Shown: in pieces, positions 10,047 to 20,901 of the stretch
How positions within the stretch are numbered: position 1 is the first letter of the stretch
Layout: each line of letters opens with the position of its first letter
Assembly: GCF_000003605.2 (NCBI RefSeq)
Contig: NW_003112497.1
Location: 13,963 to 40,834 of the forward strand
Source of the DNA: Saccoglossus kowalevskii
Taxonomy: Eukaryota; Hemichordata; Enteropneusta; Harrimaniidae
Direction of reading: 5' to 3'
DNA length: 26,872 nucleotides
Made by a program: the position numbers and the translations under genes
Notes under the pieces: model-generated
What the model was told of the DNA's origin: nothing
The model's database searches: none
The model's input: only the letters and a program-made list of their open reading frames with translations

Positions 10047-10056
10047 GTTATTAATC

Positions 10057-11544
10057 ATGGATTACATACTTCCAATAACATCGGTTCTGATAATATTTCT
10101 TCTATCAGCTTATAAGTTGGTACGAAGAATGAGAAGAAGAACGAAAGACCGTGTTCCCATTGTGAGTGGTGGTAGAAAATTGAGTGACATCGAAATTTGG
10201 TTTTCTGACCACCATGATCTAGGTATATCTATTGTATTCAATGCTATTTTCATAGATTCAAAAATTCAGCTTACTGAAGACATGCTAAGAAAAGCAGCAA
10301 TTAAGATTACAAAAATACATCCACTCTTATGTACGCGAATAGTTGATGTTCTTGACTCCAACGGATTTGTGCAAAAAATCTTTCAACCTATTGAAAAAGA
10401 GCTTATTGATGTAAAGAATATAACTGCAGATGATTAGATTGATGCCCATTCAGACGAGATGATCATGAAATTTAAGGTTCAGCAAGGACCACTCTGGCGA
10501 CTGCGACTGTTGAATAATCACTTCAGAGCAACCACAATAGGTGGGGTATACAAAAGTATTTTGATCCTGACATTTCATCATTCAATCATGGATGGAAATA
10601 CTGCAATGCGATTTGTTGATGAACTTCTTGATAGACTTAATTCCGTAGTTGAAGGCAAATATTTCATTCCTGAAAGCCTTCAATTGTATCCATCCATGGA
10701 AGATACCATTGAGATTCCTAAGATGGGATGGTGGCATATATTATGTCACTTAATTGTTATGGGAAAAAAGAAAGTTTTCAAGTCCTCCAATCTTTATATA
10801 GATCGATTTGGTTTGGAGATAATAAGAAATCCCTTTGTTCATCCAGCAGCGAAAATAACTCTAATTGAGTTTTCCAAACTGGAGACAATACTTATAAAAA
10901 CATATTCAGCAAAACATGGAGCTACTGTCAATGGTACTATTTTAGCTGCTGCCCTAATTGCGATGGCTCGTATAATAAATGGCGGGAAATCAGGAAAAGA
11001 TATTAACTTGAAATTTGGATTTCTTTCTAGTGTGCGAAACATGTGCATGCCTCGAGTTGACCCTAAAGATATGTTGGGCTTATATATATTCATGGACTTT
11101 ATGAACACAGATGTATCATGTTCGATTGATGATTCTAGTTTGTTTGGTAGTTTTGCATCAAGTCTTACCAAAACAACTCATGCAATGATAAGACGATAAG
11201 ACGGACAACGTATTAAACAGTTTGCCAGTATGATATATGATCTGGGTATCAGTGTTAAGCAGTTTGCTGAAAATAGTTTAGAAAGTGCAATTTTTCTCTC
11301 TAATTTAGGAAACCTCCAGTACTTGACAAAGGAAAAACCACGTGCATTTGAGATAACTCATAGTTACAGAGCATCATCTTCTGAACAAGGAAATGTGTTT
11401 GCCAATTATGTTGCAACAATTCATAGTCGATTGTTTTGGACAGTTGCATATGAAACCGATGTGGTTTCCAAAGAACAAGCCAAAACATTTGGCGATATGG
11501 TTGTTGAAATATTAACAAATATGTGTATTAATAATCAACATTGA
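10057..11544 (+). pseudogene. Right-arm acyltransferase copy with two nonsense codons
   Basis: Exactly 1,488 bases, the same length as the intact copy, and colinear with it codon for codon. Two in-frame stops interrupt it: TAG at 10435-10437, where the intact copy has Trp127, and TAA at 11197-11199, where it has Ile381. There is no frameshift. The signal-anchor, HHSIMDG, GATVNGTILAAAL and LSNLG motifs are all kept. The first 126 residues are about 79% identical to the intact protein and the DNA there about 89% identical. The Arg of RHPLL is also changed (KIHPLLCTRI). The first stop precedes the catalytic motif, so a truncated product would be inactive. Recent loss of function is the simplest reading; stop-codon read-through or an assembly error cannot be excluded from sequence alone. 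Confidence 0.85.
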
Positions 11545-12950
11545 TGTGTATGTAGACTGGTGTTAAACTGTGACCTATACTGATAAATGGAATATGCATG
11601 TAAAATTATGTTGGTATATAAATGTGTGCCAGTGTTAAGGAAATAAAACTAATTTGTATAGTAAAAATAGTAAGTCATGGACACCAAACCAAAAACTAGG
11701 GATGACTACAATATAGAGTACCGTGAAATCAGTCTTCAAACACAGACAAAATAAAATAGTGGTGCATACAAGTGCATTACTTTAGCTTTTGTGATTTGTT
11801 CATTTTTAAAATGTATTCATAGGATACATTATAAATGTTCTCACTGAAAAAATAATTATTATACACAGTGACATTTATAATCGTATGCATGTGTCGTGTA
11901 ATAACGTAATGCCTATAAGTAAATGTTTATTATTCATATCACAGGGTTGATAAAGAAATCAGCCACATTACAATATATTTTGTTAATAAATATCACGTAG
12001 AGCTAATTGTTCGGTTTTAATGAATTTCGAATGCCACCTGGGCATATTATTGGCGAAATATTTAGTTCTGTAGTAGTTGTGGCTCTTCCTTTCCAAAAGA
12101 TTCAGAACATGTTGCCATGCCAGACAAACAATTAGAATGGAATCTACAGTGTGATCATTTAATGTACAAGCTTATCTCTACTCAATTTCTATCTTAGTAA
12201 AAAAGGTATCAAATCGAATAAGGAGTATCATCACAATGCACTTATTAAACTGTTATGTATAACATGGTGTGTCGTTATCATCTATTATCTTGTTCAAATC
12301 GCATGGTAAAATACAAAAAAAAAATTGAAGGCAAACATCATGAAAATCAGCGGAAGTTTCATACGGGCTTTTACTGGCCTTGTGAAATCGGCCAATTTAT
12401 TGACTTATAACTTTATTTAAATATTACTTATTAGGTGTTGAATGAAATATGAAGCTAACTTTGCGATTAATTGTTACAAATAATGAAACGTCATCTGTTT
12501 GTATTGGTGACATGAGCTTTAGCATAGTATGCCCCACAACTAAAGACAATCATCTCGAATCAAATTTACGGACGGAATTGCGTTCGTTTCCTGTTTATTA
12601 TTTCTAACATCGAAACTGTGCATATGACTTATTTTATAGGAGATTCACTTACCTCAAACTAGTAATACATTGATGATTATGTAATTATTTTAAATTGACG
12701 TACATTATTATTGTGATGCAATATTGTGATAGTAGTTAGGTAGTTTTCAAAGTGTCACTTTTGACCAATGAGCTTATTCGAACAAAATTGTCATCCCAAC
12801 AGAAATCAGTTAGATATTTTTATTAAAATCACAAAATTGAATATCGTGTGTGTTGTTCATACCTAGACTAACACTGGCACATGTATACATTAGAGGTAGT
12901 TGGTGATGTGTACATTATGTGATAAGCAGTTTTGTGGTAAAAGTATAAGT
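11545..12950. other. 3' flank of the right-arm copy, no gene
   Basis: Homologous in inverse to about 3390-5182. It contains the conserved AATAAA at 11750-11755 and an additional AATAAA near 11641. No other gene, RNA or transposon end was recognised. Confidence 0.6.
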
Positions 12951-12954
12951 TGTC

Positions 12955-13290
12955 TTAAGGCAAAGAGCTGCACATTTGGGTTACACTATTCGAGAGATAG
13001 AACACTCTAGGTTATCGGAAACGACCAGACATATTCAAAATGAAAGTGTCTGTGGCTGCGAGATTCTAGAGCATACATGTCTATTACGACCAGGTAAATG
13101 TTTAGTATATTCCAACACATCTGATTCAAAACCTCTTCAATTTCAATTGTGTGCGGCTAAGTAGTTGTCCATTAAAAATTCAGGGATACATTTTGAAAAT
13201 AAATATCCTAAAGCTGAACTGAAAACATGAAACATGTCATCAAAAATGAAAGACAGTTATCACGATCCTAATGTTTAAAATAGAAAATCT
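12955..13290 (+). repeat. Intergenic repeat module, copy between right-arm gene and outer fragment
   Basis: Begins GGCAAAGAGCTGCACATTTGGG, then TTACACTATTCG, and ends near GATACATTTTGAAAATAAATATCC. It is most similar to the left-arm module at 2470-2880 (shared CATATTCAAAATGAAAGTG-type core), as expected for mirror partners. Confidence 0.65.
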
Positions 13291-14774
13291 GCTTCGTCGT
13301 CTGTTCTGTGATGATACAAATATAAATATGTTTTTTGTTAAATAGTGAACTAATTGGGTTAGGTTTTGATACAGCTACTATTATTAGTAATTAGAAAATA
13401 GAGTATTACGAAAATGTTTACATTTAAATAATTTTGACCATTTATTGGACCATCGTTACTGAACTAATTAAAAAGGTGGAACAAACAAATCATTATACAC
13501 ATTATTATTGCCTATACTAAAACATTTGAAAAATACAATAAAACAAGTCGATACAATGATAATCCAACTATTATATAAGCATGACTTCTAAGCGCGTCGG
13601 TGGGCGTGTATTTATAGTGCTATGGGTCTATAAAATAAATTTATTGGCGAATACCTTGCACTGTTATAGAATTACAAACTTGTAATGGACTCCCCATACG
13701 TGTCCATTTTTTAAAAACCTGTGTGCCTTTGCACATGGATGTTATAACATCATTATTAGAATTTACTCATTAGCGTATGTACGTACTATTAATTTCATAA
13801 ATGAGTCTCGTCTGTAAGCCTTTCTACCTTGTGATTTTATAGTCTAGTCCGGAGATATATTCAGGCCCACAGAACTGTAATCTACGAAATGTGGAGGGCA
13901 ACTGTGGACTTAGGATAGGCATGTTAATTAATTATTACTTTATTATTTTTTTTGGAGAGGATAGTGTACTATCTAATGAAAGCATAGCCATGTTGGAGTA
14001 ATAATCAAGCTAAAAATAGTAAACGGTAGGTAAGTAGGTAGGAATGTTATTTTATGTATTGTTTGCCACAACTTTTGAAAACTATTATATATGAACTATA
14101 GCCATAATAGGCAATAAAATAAAACCACGTTTGGTCACAGGAAACTCACTTATTATACCTGTCGCGCAACTCGGTAGCTCAATTGATTAAACATGATTAA
14201 ACATGAAATGGCGTTTGGGGTATTTTGGAAAAGACAGCGCCCCCCCCCCTCCGAGACCAGCCCAAGGTAATCAAATGTATATTACACAAAATGGTTATTT
14301 TATTTGTGGGTTAGGATAGCCAGTACGTTGTCTAGTGAAAAAAGGATATGGTAGATTAATAAAGTTACTACTTAATTCTTCAATGCATAAAGCAATTTGT
14401 GTTGAGGTTTTTTCAACTTTGTATATTAATATATTCTCTTGTGGTTCCTAGGCCATTTTGGGTTAATATGATACTTCTTCCATAGGTAATCTATTCAGGT
14501 ACTAATTGCCACTACCGGTATTTAGGAAATAATATTTTTATTATTGTAAATTACAAATCTAAATAACGGTATGTGAGCTCCCTGTAATATGAGGTTATTA
14601 CGAGGATACATCAAAGTATGCACGAAGACAGTACAGCGGTAATATCGACCGACGTGCAGCGGAGGTCGATGCGATTGTATACTGTCTGAGTGACAGATGT
14701 ATAATAATATGACATATGATTTGTTTCTTAATACGTTTCTATTTTTTTAAGGCCATTTATCATTTATACTAATC
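13291..14774. other. 5' flank of the outer right-arm fragment
   Basis: Homologous in inverse to about 1234-2470 (for example TAAGCATGACTTCTAAGCGC near 13580 against 2170-2190, and GAGGATAGTGTACTATCTAA near 13970 against 1930). It includes a run of ten C at 14240-14249 and the ATAACGGTATGTGAGCTCC motif near 14562. No gene is seen. Confidence 0.65.
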
Positions 14775-14975
14775 ATGAAGTTCATTCTTTCAGTGACAAT
14801 ATTACAATAATATTTCTTCTATCAGTTTATAAGTGTGTATGTAGGATTACAAAGTCAGCTGTGTTCTCATTGTGAATAATGGGCGAGAATCGAGTGAATT
14901 GGTTTACAGATCATCTCAAACGTCATTTTCATTAAGGCAAATATTCAGATTACTGAAGATATGTTAAAGAAAAAG
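14775..14975 (+). pseudogene. N-terminal fragment of acyltransferase gene, right arm
   Basis: Begins at an ATG in the context TACTAATCATGAAG, matching the start context of the full copies, and follows the first 80 or so codons: the membrane segment region (ATATTTCTTCTATCAGTTTATAAG), the LSDSE-like stretch and CAGATTACTGAAGATATGTTAAAG. It carries stops and indels. At about 14985 it switches to sequence homologous to the 3' flank near 12510, so an internal deletion removed most of the coding region including the HHxxxDG motif and about 950 bases beyond the stop. Not expected to be functional. Confidence 0.75.
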
Positions 14976-14984
14976 ACATCAACT

Positions 14985-15890
14985 TTCAGGACTTGAGCTT
15001 GAACATAATGTGCATCACAACTCAATCACTCAAATCAAGACAATCAATTCAAATCAAATCTACGTACAAAATCAGGTTTCTTTGCTGATAAATATTTTTT
15101 CCATGGAAACAGCATTTGACATATTTGTATAGGAGATTCACTTGATATATACATAGATTATCTTGAACTAGTAATACACTGATTATTATGTAATTATTTT
15201 AAATTTGCGTACGTATTGTGATGTCACCAATATAGAAAATAGTATGTTAACTATGAATTTCTAATGGAAGTTTCCAAAGTGGCACTTCTGACAAATAGGG
15301 TCATTCAAACAAAATGTCATTCAGAAAATAATTGATTAAAATCTCAAAACTGGACATCATATTTATTGTTCACACCCAGTTTGACTAACAATGGCACATG
15401 CAGTTGGTGATGTGCACATTTTGTAACAAACACTTTTAGGATTAAAATGTTCTTCAACAAAACGTTAAAACAACTCATGAAAATAGTCAATTGCATGCCT
15501 TACATTTGTACAATTAAAGTTTATCTGAGAATTGTTTTTGGTATTCTAAATTCAACATTACAATTGATAATAATACCACAATAAACCAGCTAATTATTAT
15601 TCAATCATATAATAATGAGGTCAGTTGAAGCTGTATGTGCGGTTGTTTGCATACAAACTGCTGCACGTATGCGGCTAGACTATCCCGGAAACAAGTCGTT
15701 TCCGATTATCTGAAATGTTATGACACAAAGGTGTCTGCGACTTTGAATATTTGTTCATTATTATGTTCGTAATTTGCCTGTAATTATATTTCATAGTTTA
15801 TTTCAAAGCTTGCATTAATATAAGTCTATATGTTTTCGTGATGTTAACATGCTTCTGAACATTATAATTGATGAATATTGATGGCCCTGA
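14985..15890 (+). repeat. Duplicated 3' flank following the outer fragment
   Basis: 14985-15480 is a diverged direct copy of about 12500-12950 (shared TAGGAGATTCACTT, CTAGTAATACA, GTAATTATTTTAAATT, GGCACATG, TTGGTGATGTG). 15540-15890 is an inverse copy of about 2900-3250 (shared TGATGAATATTGATGCCCCTG-like end, ACGAACATAATAATGAAC). It shows that the outer fragment once belonged to a full unit with its own 3' flank. Confidence 0.65.
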
Positions 15891-16329
15891 CGAATGGATC
15901 GTACCACAATGAACCGGTTAACTTAAAAATCGACATGGTATATAAACAGGCGCGGACGAAGTCTATTATTCAAATGAAGTCGCCCTCACCCACAAAAAAC
16001 AAAGGTAACGAAAAGTTCCACAAAAACACGAGAAACAGTGATTTATTGCAATATATTTTCTATTATATTTGTCAAACGTGGGTGGCGTCATGGGTGTTCA
16101 GAGAAGGTATCAATAAAAATAGAGAATTCAACAGCTAGACCATTTATTTTGCCGATTTTTGAATTTTGATTTTTGAATTTCCAATGGAGAAATTGCTTAA
16201 AATGAAATGCGATGCACGTGTCATGAAAACATTAAAAAACAAATTATATTTTCACTGGTATCAAGGACGTGTACGTAGTATTCAGCGTTTTTTTCTAAAT
16301 AACATAATTTTAAATAAATGAGCGATAAA
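15891..16329. other. Non-coding stretch, nothing recognised
   Basis: AT-rich sequence between the duplicated 3' flank and the third-unit piece. An 86-codon open frame (15878-16138) is basic and low in complexity and resembles no family known to me; it is probably chance. Confidence 0.4.
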
Positions 16330-16513
16330 GATTCAATATAATTTGGCACAAAGCACTACAAAATAAAGTTCACAATTTCGTATGCGAAATGAGTACATTT
16401 TTTCATTTAATTGCTCGGCCAAGTTTTGCCGTAACTGCGTTTCGGGCCTAATTGATATATATCCGATAAAAATGCACATTTACGCATTCATGTGTTTGAC
16501 TAGACCGGCATAG
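16330..16513 (-). repeat. Third copy of the unit, first piece
   Basis: Reverse complement of about 8650-8810 (shared ATTTGGCACAAAGCACTAC, TTTCGTATGCGAA, AATTGCTCGGCCAAGTTTT, ACCGGCATAG). The match stops at CCGGCATAG (16513) and resumes at 22362 with AAATTAATCATTT, where the undisturbed copy reads CCGGCATAGAAACTAATCATTT. The separating DNA is mostly Gypsy element B. Confidence 0.75.
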
Positions 16514-16695
16514 TTTGGAATTCGTTTTAGTTTTGTTAAAAGGAAACGATAACCTGTAGCCATGAAAGAAATCTTGATGTCTGTGAACGACCTCAATCCA
16601 AGTTCAAAGGTGCGTGGGAACCTCGTTGATACTTTGTTTACATTCATATTGGGACTTGCTACAATGTCGGCGCTGATGTTCTTTCGTCGTTGCAC
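16480..16695 (-). CDS. Small open frame of unknown function (doubtful gene)
   Basis: A 71-codon frame whose downstream half, from an internal Met, reads MATGYRFLLTKLKRIPNYAG, then LVKHMNA. This has the Arg/Lys/Leu-rich, acid-free look of a mitochondrial presequence. The part YAGLVKH and a following ARNAVTAKLGRAIK (another frame, after a 36-base gap) are shared with 8650-8730, which reads YAGLVKHKDQARKAVTVKLGRAIT and then a stop. I do not recognise the protein. It could be a captured exon, the 3' end of an old gene in the repeat unit, or chance. Confidence 0.25.
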   Translation of the reverse strand: MQRRKNISADIVASPNMNVNKVSTRFPRTFELGLRSFTDIKISFMATGYRFLLTKLKRIPNYAGLVKHMNA

Positions 16696-16743
16696 AGCCT
16701 AGCCAAACTAAGAAGAAAAATAACACGATCACTGGCAATGTAC

Positions 16744-16860
16744 TGTACTGTACTCAGTCGACATTCAAGACCAGTGTGCTATTGTTCTGTACTGAGCATG
16801 AGCTGAATGTTCCTTGTGTAATGAGCATGTGCAGGAAACCCAAGTGTACTCTCATTTACA
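16744..16860 (-). repeat. 3' LTR of element B
   Basis: About 117 bases match the right-hand copy at 22217-22331 at about 95% identity, with shared TATTGTTCTGTACTGAGCATG, GTAATGAGCATGTGCAGGAA and CTCTCATTTACA. The inner boundary is next to a purine-rich tract on the minus strand (AAAGATGGGGATA). The outer end towards 16738 is hard to place, so no target-site duplication could be assigned. Confidence 0.75.
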
Positions 16861-16946
16861 TAAAAACAAGAGAATACATTACAATATCCCCATCTTTAAA
16901 CTTGAATAATATAAATTGACAGTTATTTGATAACAGATAAATGACC

Positions 16947-16948
<2 letters not shown>

Positions 16949-16978
<30 letters not shown>
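16949..16978. repeat. (AT)n microsatellite
   Basis: An uninterrupted AT dinucleotide run of about 30 bases within the 3' non-coding part of element B. Such a run is likely to be length-variable between individuals. Confidence 0.9.
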
Positions 16979-16980
<2 letters not shown>

Positions 16981-18510
16981 TTTTTATCTTGTATATGTAT
17001 TTAACGAACAATACATACAAAATAACTTGAGAACTGGAGTGGGTTATCTAGAGTTCTTTTAATAAGTCATGGGATTATTCTGCCCTGTGAAAGACCTACA
17101 ACATGTTTACAACTTTACAACTCCAATCGAACTGGAGCATGTCTTATTCTTTCTGGATATCTGTGCATTTCTATTGTGGAAGAGATTCAGTTTCTTTCTC
17201 TTGAGCATCTAAAGTATGCACTTGACTATCTGGTTGCACATTAAAATCAACTGTTTTAACCCATGTAATGTTGATATTTTTAGATTTGGTGTAATGGGTG
17301 AAACTGTTCGAAGGCGAGAATCAGAACGTTGCATTTGTTCAATATGACGACGACAAATTATACCTGGTTCAATTTCCATAAGATATGTCAACGGGCCACA
17401 CGTTTCGACAATCACAACATGTTTCCATTTTTCCACTCTCTATAAAATCGAGCACAGACGCACTGCAAGCTTGACGACGACTTATCAGTTTTCATAGCTT
17501 GTTTAAATGTCTGTACACAACGCTCTGCTAACCCGTTAGTGGTGGGATGATAAGGTGCACTTTTCTTGTGCCGGATCCTATTCTTCTTTAAGAAAGTTTC
17601 CAACTCGTCAGATGTGAATTGTGGTTTGTTGTTGCCTAAAAGAATCTCTGGTAAACCATATTTAGCAAACAAATTTCGCAGTACTTCTATTGTATCCGAC
17701 GAAGTAATTGATTTCATAGTAGTCACTTCCGGCCACTTAGAATATGCGTCTTGTATGACTAAAACATCTTATCCCAAAAGGGACCAGAAAAATCAATATG
17801 GTTTCGCTGCCATGATCGTTCAGGCCAATTCCATGGATGAAGTGGTGCTTTACTTGGCATATTTGGCAATCAACACATTCCTTCGCTTTATCTTCAATTT
17901 CCGAGTCTAAACCTGGCCACAAGATGTAACTTCTTGCTAAGGCCTTAATTTTGACTATTCCTAAATGACCAGTATGTAGTTCGCTTAATACACTATTCTT
18001 AGTTTATATGGCACAATAACGCATATTCCCCACATGAGGTAACCTTGATAAATCGTAATCTCATTTCTGCGAGTGTAGAAAGGTGCAAGCAATTTCTCAC
18101 CATCATTTTCCCAACCAATCTTGGTGAACTCCAACACCTTTGACATTACTTGATCTTTCCTAGTCTCATTGCATATATCTACGGATGAAACTGGCAACTG
18201 CTCAATTTGCGACATGTTAAAGACCTTTACATAATCATCAGAGGTAGACGAGTGAGTCCATCAGCAGTTCCATGTCGTGATGCACTCTTATATTATATGT
18301 CATATGTATGACCAGACAAAAAACATGCTCAGTGCTGCATTCAAGCTGTGGCTAACGTTGGAATGCCCTTTTTAGGACCAAAAATAGAAGTTAAAGGTTG
18401 ATGATCTGTGACAAGTGTAAATCTGTTGCCATATAAATATTGGTGGAATTTGTTTACACCATAGACCAGACTCAAAACTTCTTTCTCAATTTGTGCATAG
18501 TTCATCTCTG

Positions 18511-19002
18511 TCACACGCAACGTAGTATTACCGTAATTGGTATAGTACAGGTGTGATGGTTCAAATACCAAAATGGCAACAGTAACAGAAGACTTCCCTG
18601 GCGGCGATGATAAAATAGGAACACGGAGCCAACAGATGAGGTTTCAACTGATACTGGTATTATTATACTCTGCAAACATCAAGTACAATAACGCGGTAAA
18701 ACTCCACTACTCCAATGACTAGATACTTAAACTCCAATACAATTCAACGAGATCTCCGATCTGATCTCAGTGCTGAACAACTCCCCTATATATACCCACA
18801 CTGTCTATAAATAGACCATTACATCAGCATACATAATGAGTCTGGAACTTACTACAAATTTCTAGAATGTTCAATTACCTTCTATTGCCTCCTACAGTGT
18901 TCTATTACCTATTCAACTAGTTTCTAAAAATTCCACCCAGACACAGTACGGTTCTAGAACATTCTCAGTCACACGGAAGTGGTAAACAAGTCGTATGCGA
19001 CA
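18511..19002 (-). mobile_element. Solo LTR of family A inserted in element B (fossil)
   Basis: A 492-bp sequence opening TGTCACACGC and closing GTATGCGACA, so it has the standard TG...CA ends. It is flanked by a perfect 5-bp target duplication ATCTC (18506-18510 and 19003-19007). It interrupts the RNase H part of element B, whose recognisable sequence lies on both sides. No internal region is present, so recombination between LTRs removed the body. It matches the LTR at 639-1024 at about 95%. Confidence 0.95.
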
Positions 19003-20016
19003 ATCTCTGTCTTATTCAGGGTCGTTGACGCAAATGCAATTAGTCTCTTACTGTCATAGCTCATTGTATGAGATCACTGCGCCTATTCCATACGGTGATG
19101 TATCACAGGCCAATTTGATGGACAACTTTGGATCAAAATGTGTCAGAACTCTATTTGAAGCAATTAAGTTCGTCGCTTCTGCAAATGCATTCTCACATGC
19201 CGATGACCATTTCCATATATGGTTCTTTTGCAAGAGCTGATTATGTGGTTGAAGTACTGTGGAAAGGTTTGGTAAAAATCGACCGTAGTAATTTATCATA
19301 CCCAGGAATGAGCGCAATTGTGCAACATTTGTAGGACGTGGAGCATCTATAACTGCTTTAACCTTCTCTGGTGAAGTATGAACACCTGTTGAATCAACTA
19401 CATGACCTAGAAATTTCAAAGACATTCTTAAAAATACACATTTGGCACGGTTTACTCGCAACCCATACTCCTCAAGTCTTTGCAATACATCATCAAGGTT
19501 ATCTAAATGACCATCATCACTCTCACCTGTAACTAATATGTTGTCTTGGTAACACAGAAGTCCGGCCATACCCTGTAAAATCTGTTTCATGGTACGTTGA
19601 AATATGGCGGGAGAAGCAGCATTGCCAAATGGAAGACGCTGATAGGTAAACAAGTGTGTATTTATGGTGATGTACTTTTTAGAATTTTCTTCAACTTCCA
19701 TTTGATAGTAAGCATGAGATAGATCGATCTTGCTAAAATGTTTACCCCCAGCGAAGTTTGCAAACATGTCTTCAACCCATGGCATGGGATATTGCTGAGC
19801 AGACAAAACAGGGTTAACAGTTATTTTAAAGTCTCCACATATGCGAACTGAACAATTTGGCTTTACTACAGGTACAATTGGCGGGGATCATTCACTGTTT
19901 TCGGTAGGTAGTAATACACCAGAGTTCACTAACCTCTCCAAGTCTGCATCTACCTTACTTCTTAATGCATATGCCACTGGCCTGGCATCCATCATCCACA
20001 AGCAATTTTGCCTTAA

Positions 20017-20901
20017 GGTAGAGATGCATGTTTGTGGGCACTTGGAAGTGAATTTTGTTTTGTTTTTGCTTTTTATTATCCAAACAGTCTTGGCTATAGA
20101 CTGTTAAAATTTTGTAGAATTGTGAATAGTGGATCATACTCAAAAAACGATTTTAAAATATAGATAACAGGTGCAAACATTCTCCTATTTGAATGCTTAG
20201 CAAGATTTAGCAAGGCTGTACATAAATAATAAAAAAGAAACATGGTGAAAAAAAGAAATGACGGGATCTCCATATTATGCACTATATTTAACTTTTAACA
20301 AAACGATAATACATTTAAATTTGGAACTGTTACAGCCATTTTAATTATGAGCATTAGCAAACTTCTTACTGAGTGAATTGTTATGCAAATTAGCAATTAT
20401 CTCAGCTTCTTTTTAGTGCACATCCCAGAACTTTAAAAAATAGCTCCTAGACGCTTTAACCTTTTGTTTTGAAATTTTCACAAATGATTGACAATGTGTT
20501 TATCTTCAAAACACCGTCGGGGCATTGTTTTTGGTTGAGCAGTGTTACAACAATCGTACATACTAGCCTGGGTGTTAATTTATGTGTAAACTTGAAGTAA
20601 TGAAATTTGGGCTGCTGCCGCGCAAAATTGACAACTGGTAGACAGTTTTCAAGACGGCAATTTCTTCATAGTAAACAGATGTACCCATAAACCAATTTTG
20701 ACAGGAAACAGAAGCATGGTTTAGGAGCTAATTTGTGCAAAAAAGCACATTTTTGAGCATATTTCAAACTACAGTGTCCATAAAAAAAATACTAATTTTT
20801 TTTTTAAATTCATACAATAAGCTTTCCGAAAATATATAGTTTTGGGGAGGTCATCTTGATTTCCTAATTAAAATACCTGTTAGGTAAACTGTATCTCTAC
20901 C
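20017..20901. mobile_element. Non-autonomous DNA transposon (885 bp) flanked by TTAA
   Basis: Inverted ends GGTAGAGATGCATGTTT (left) and, read inward from the right, GGTAGAGATACAGTTT. Both ends abut TTAA (20013-20016 and 20902-20905). It splits element B between the protease side and the reverse-transcriptase side. The interior is AT-rich with a T/A run near 20785-20810 and no transposase-like frame, so it needs a helper in trans. A TTAA target is the known signature of piggyBac-like elements, but the terminal GGTAG is not the usual CCC start. A TA target with ends AGGTAGAGAT is equally compatible, because TTAA contains TA. Confidence 0.75.

Larger units (their letters stand above)
8848..14980 (-). 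repeat. Right arm of large imperfect inverted repeat
   Basis: Reverse complement of about 1025-8110. It starts at CATATTGGGTTACACT, the same point at which the module begins in other copies. It includes the module (8848-9133), the 5' flank, the nonsense-bearing gene copy, the 3' flank, a second module (12955-13290), another 5' flank and the N-terminal fragment. About 300 bases at 9430-9720 have no counterpart in the left arm, while the left arm's 2900-3250 segment is missing here. Confidence 0.85.

Noticed and set aside
10057-11199. Two separate short genes (126 and 246 codons)
   Set aside because: They are consecutive parts of one frame colinear with the 495-codon intact copy, separated only by a nonsense codon.
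1025-14980. Whole palindrome as one giant transposon with terminal inverted repeats
   Set aside because: No transposase, no clean termini and no target duplication were seen; arms break against an LTR on one side and run on into further duplicated flank on the other.
15878-16138. 86-codon open frame
   Set aside because: No recognisable domain, basic low-complexity composition, and no counterpart in another unit copy.
16408-16450. 36-base GT...AG gap as an intron relative to the 8.65-kb copy
   Set aside because: It is too short for an ordinary animal intron and removal would not keep the frame; a simple indel is more likely.
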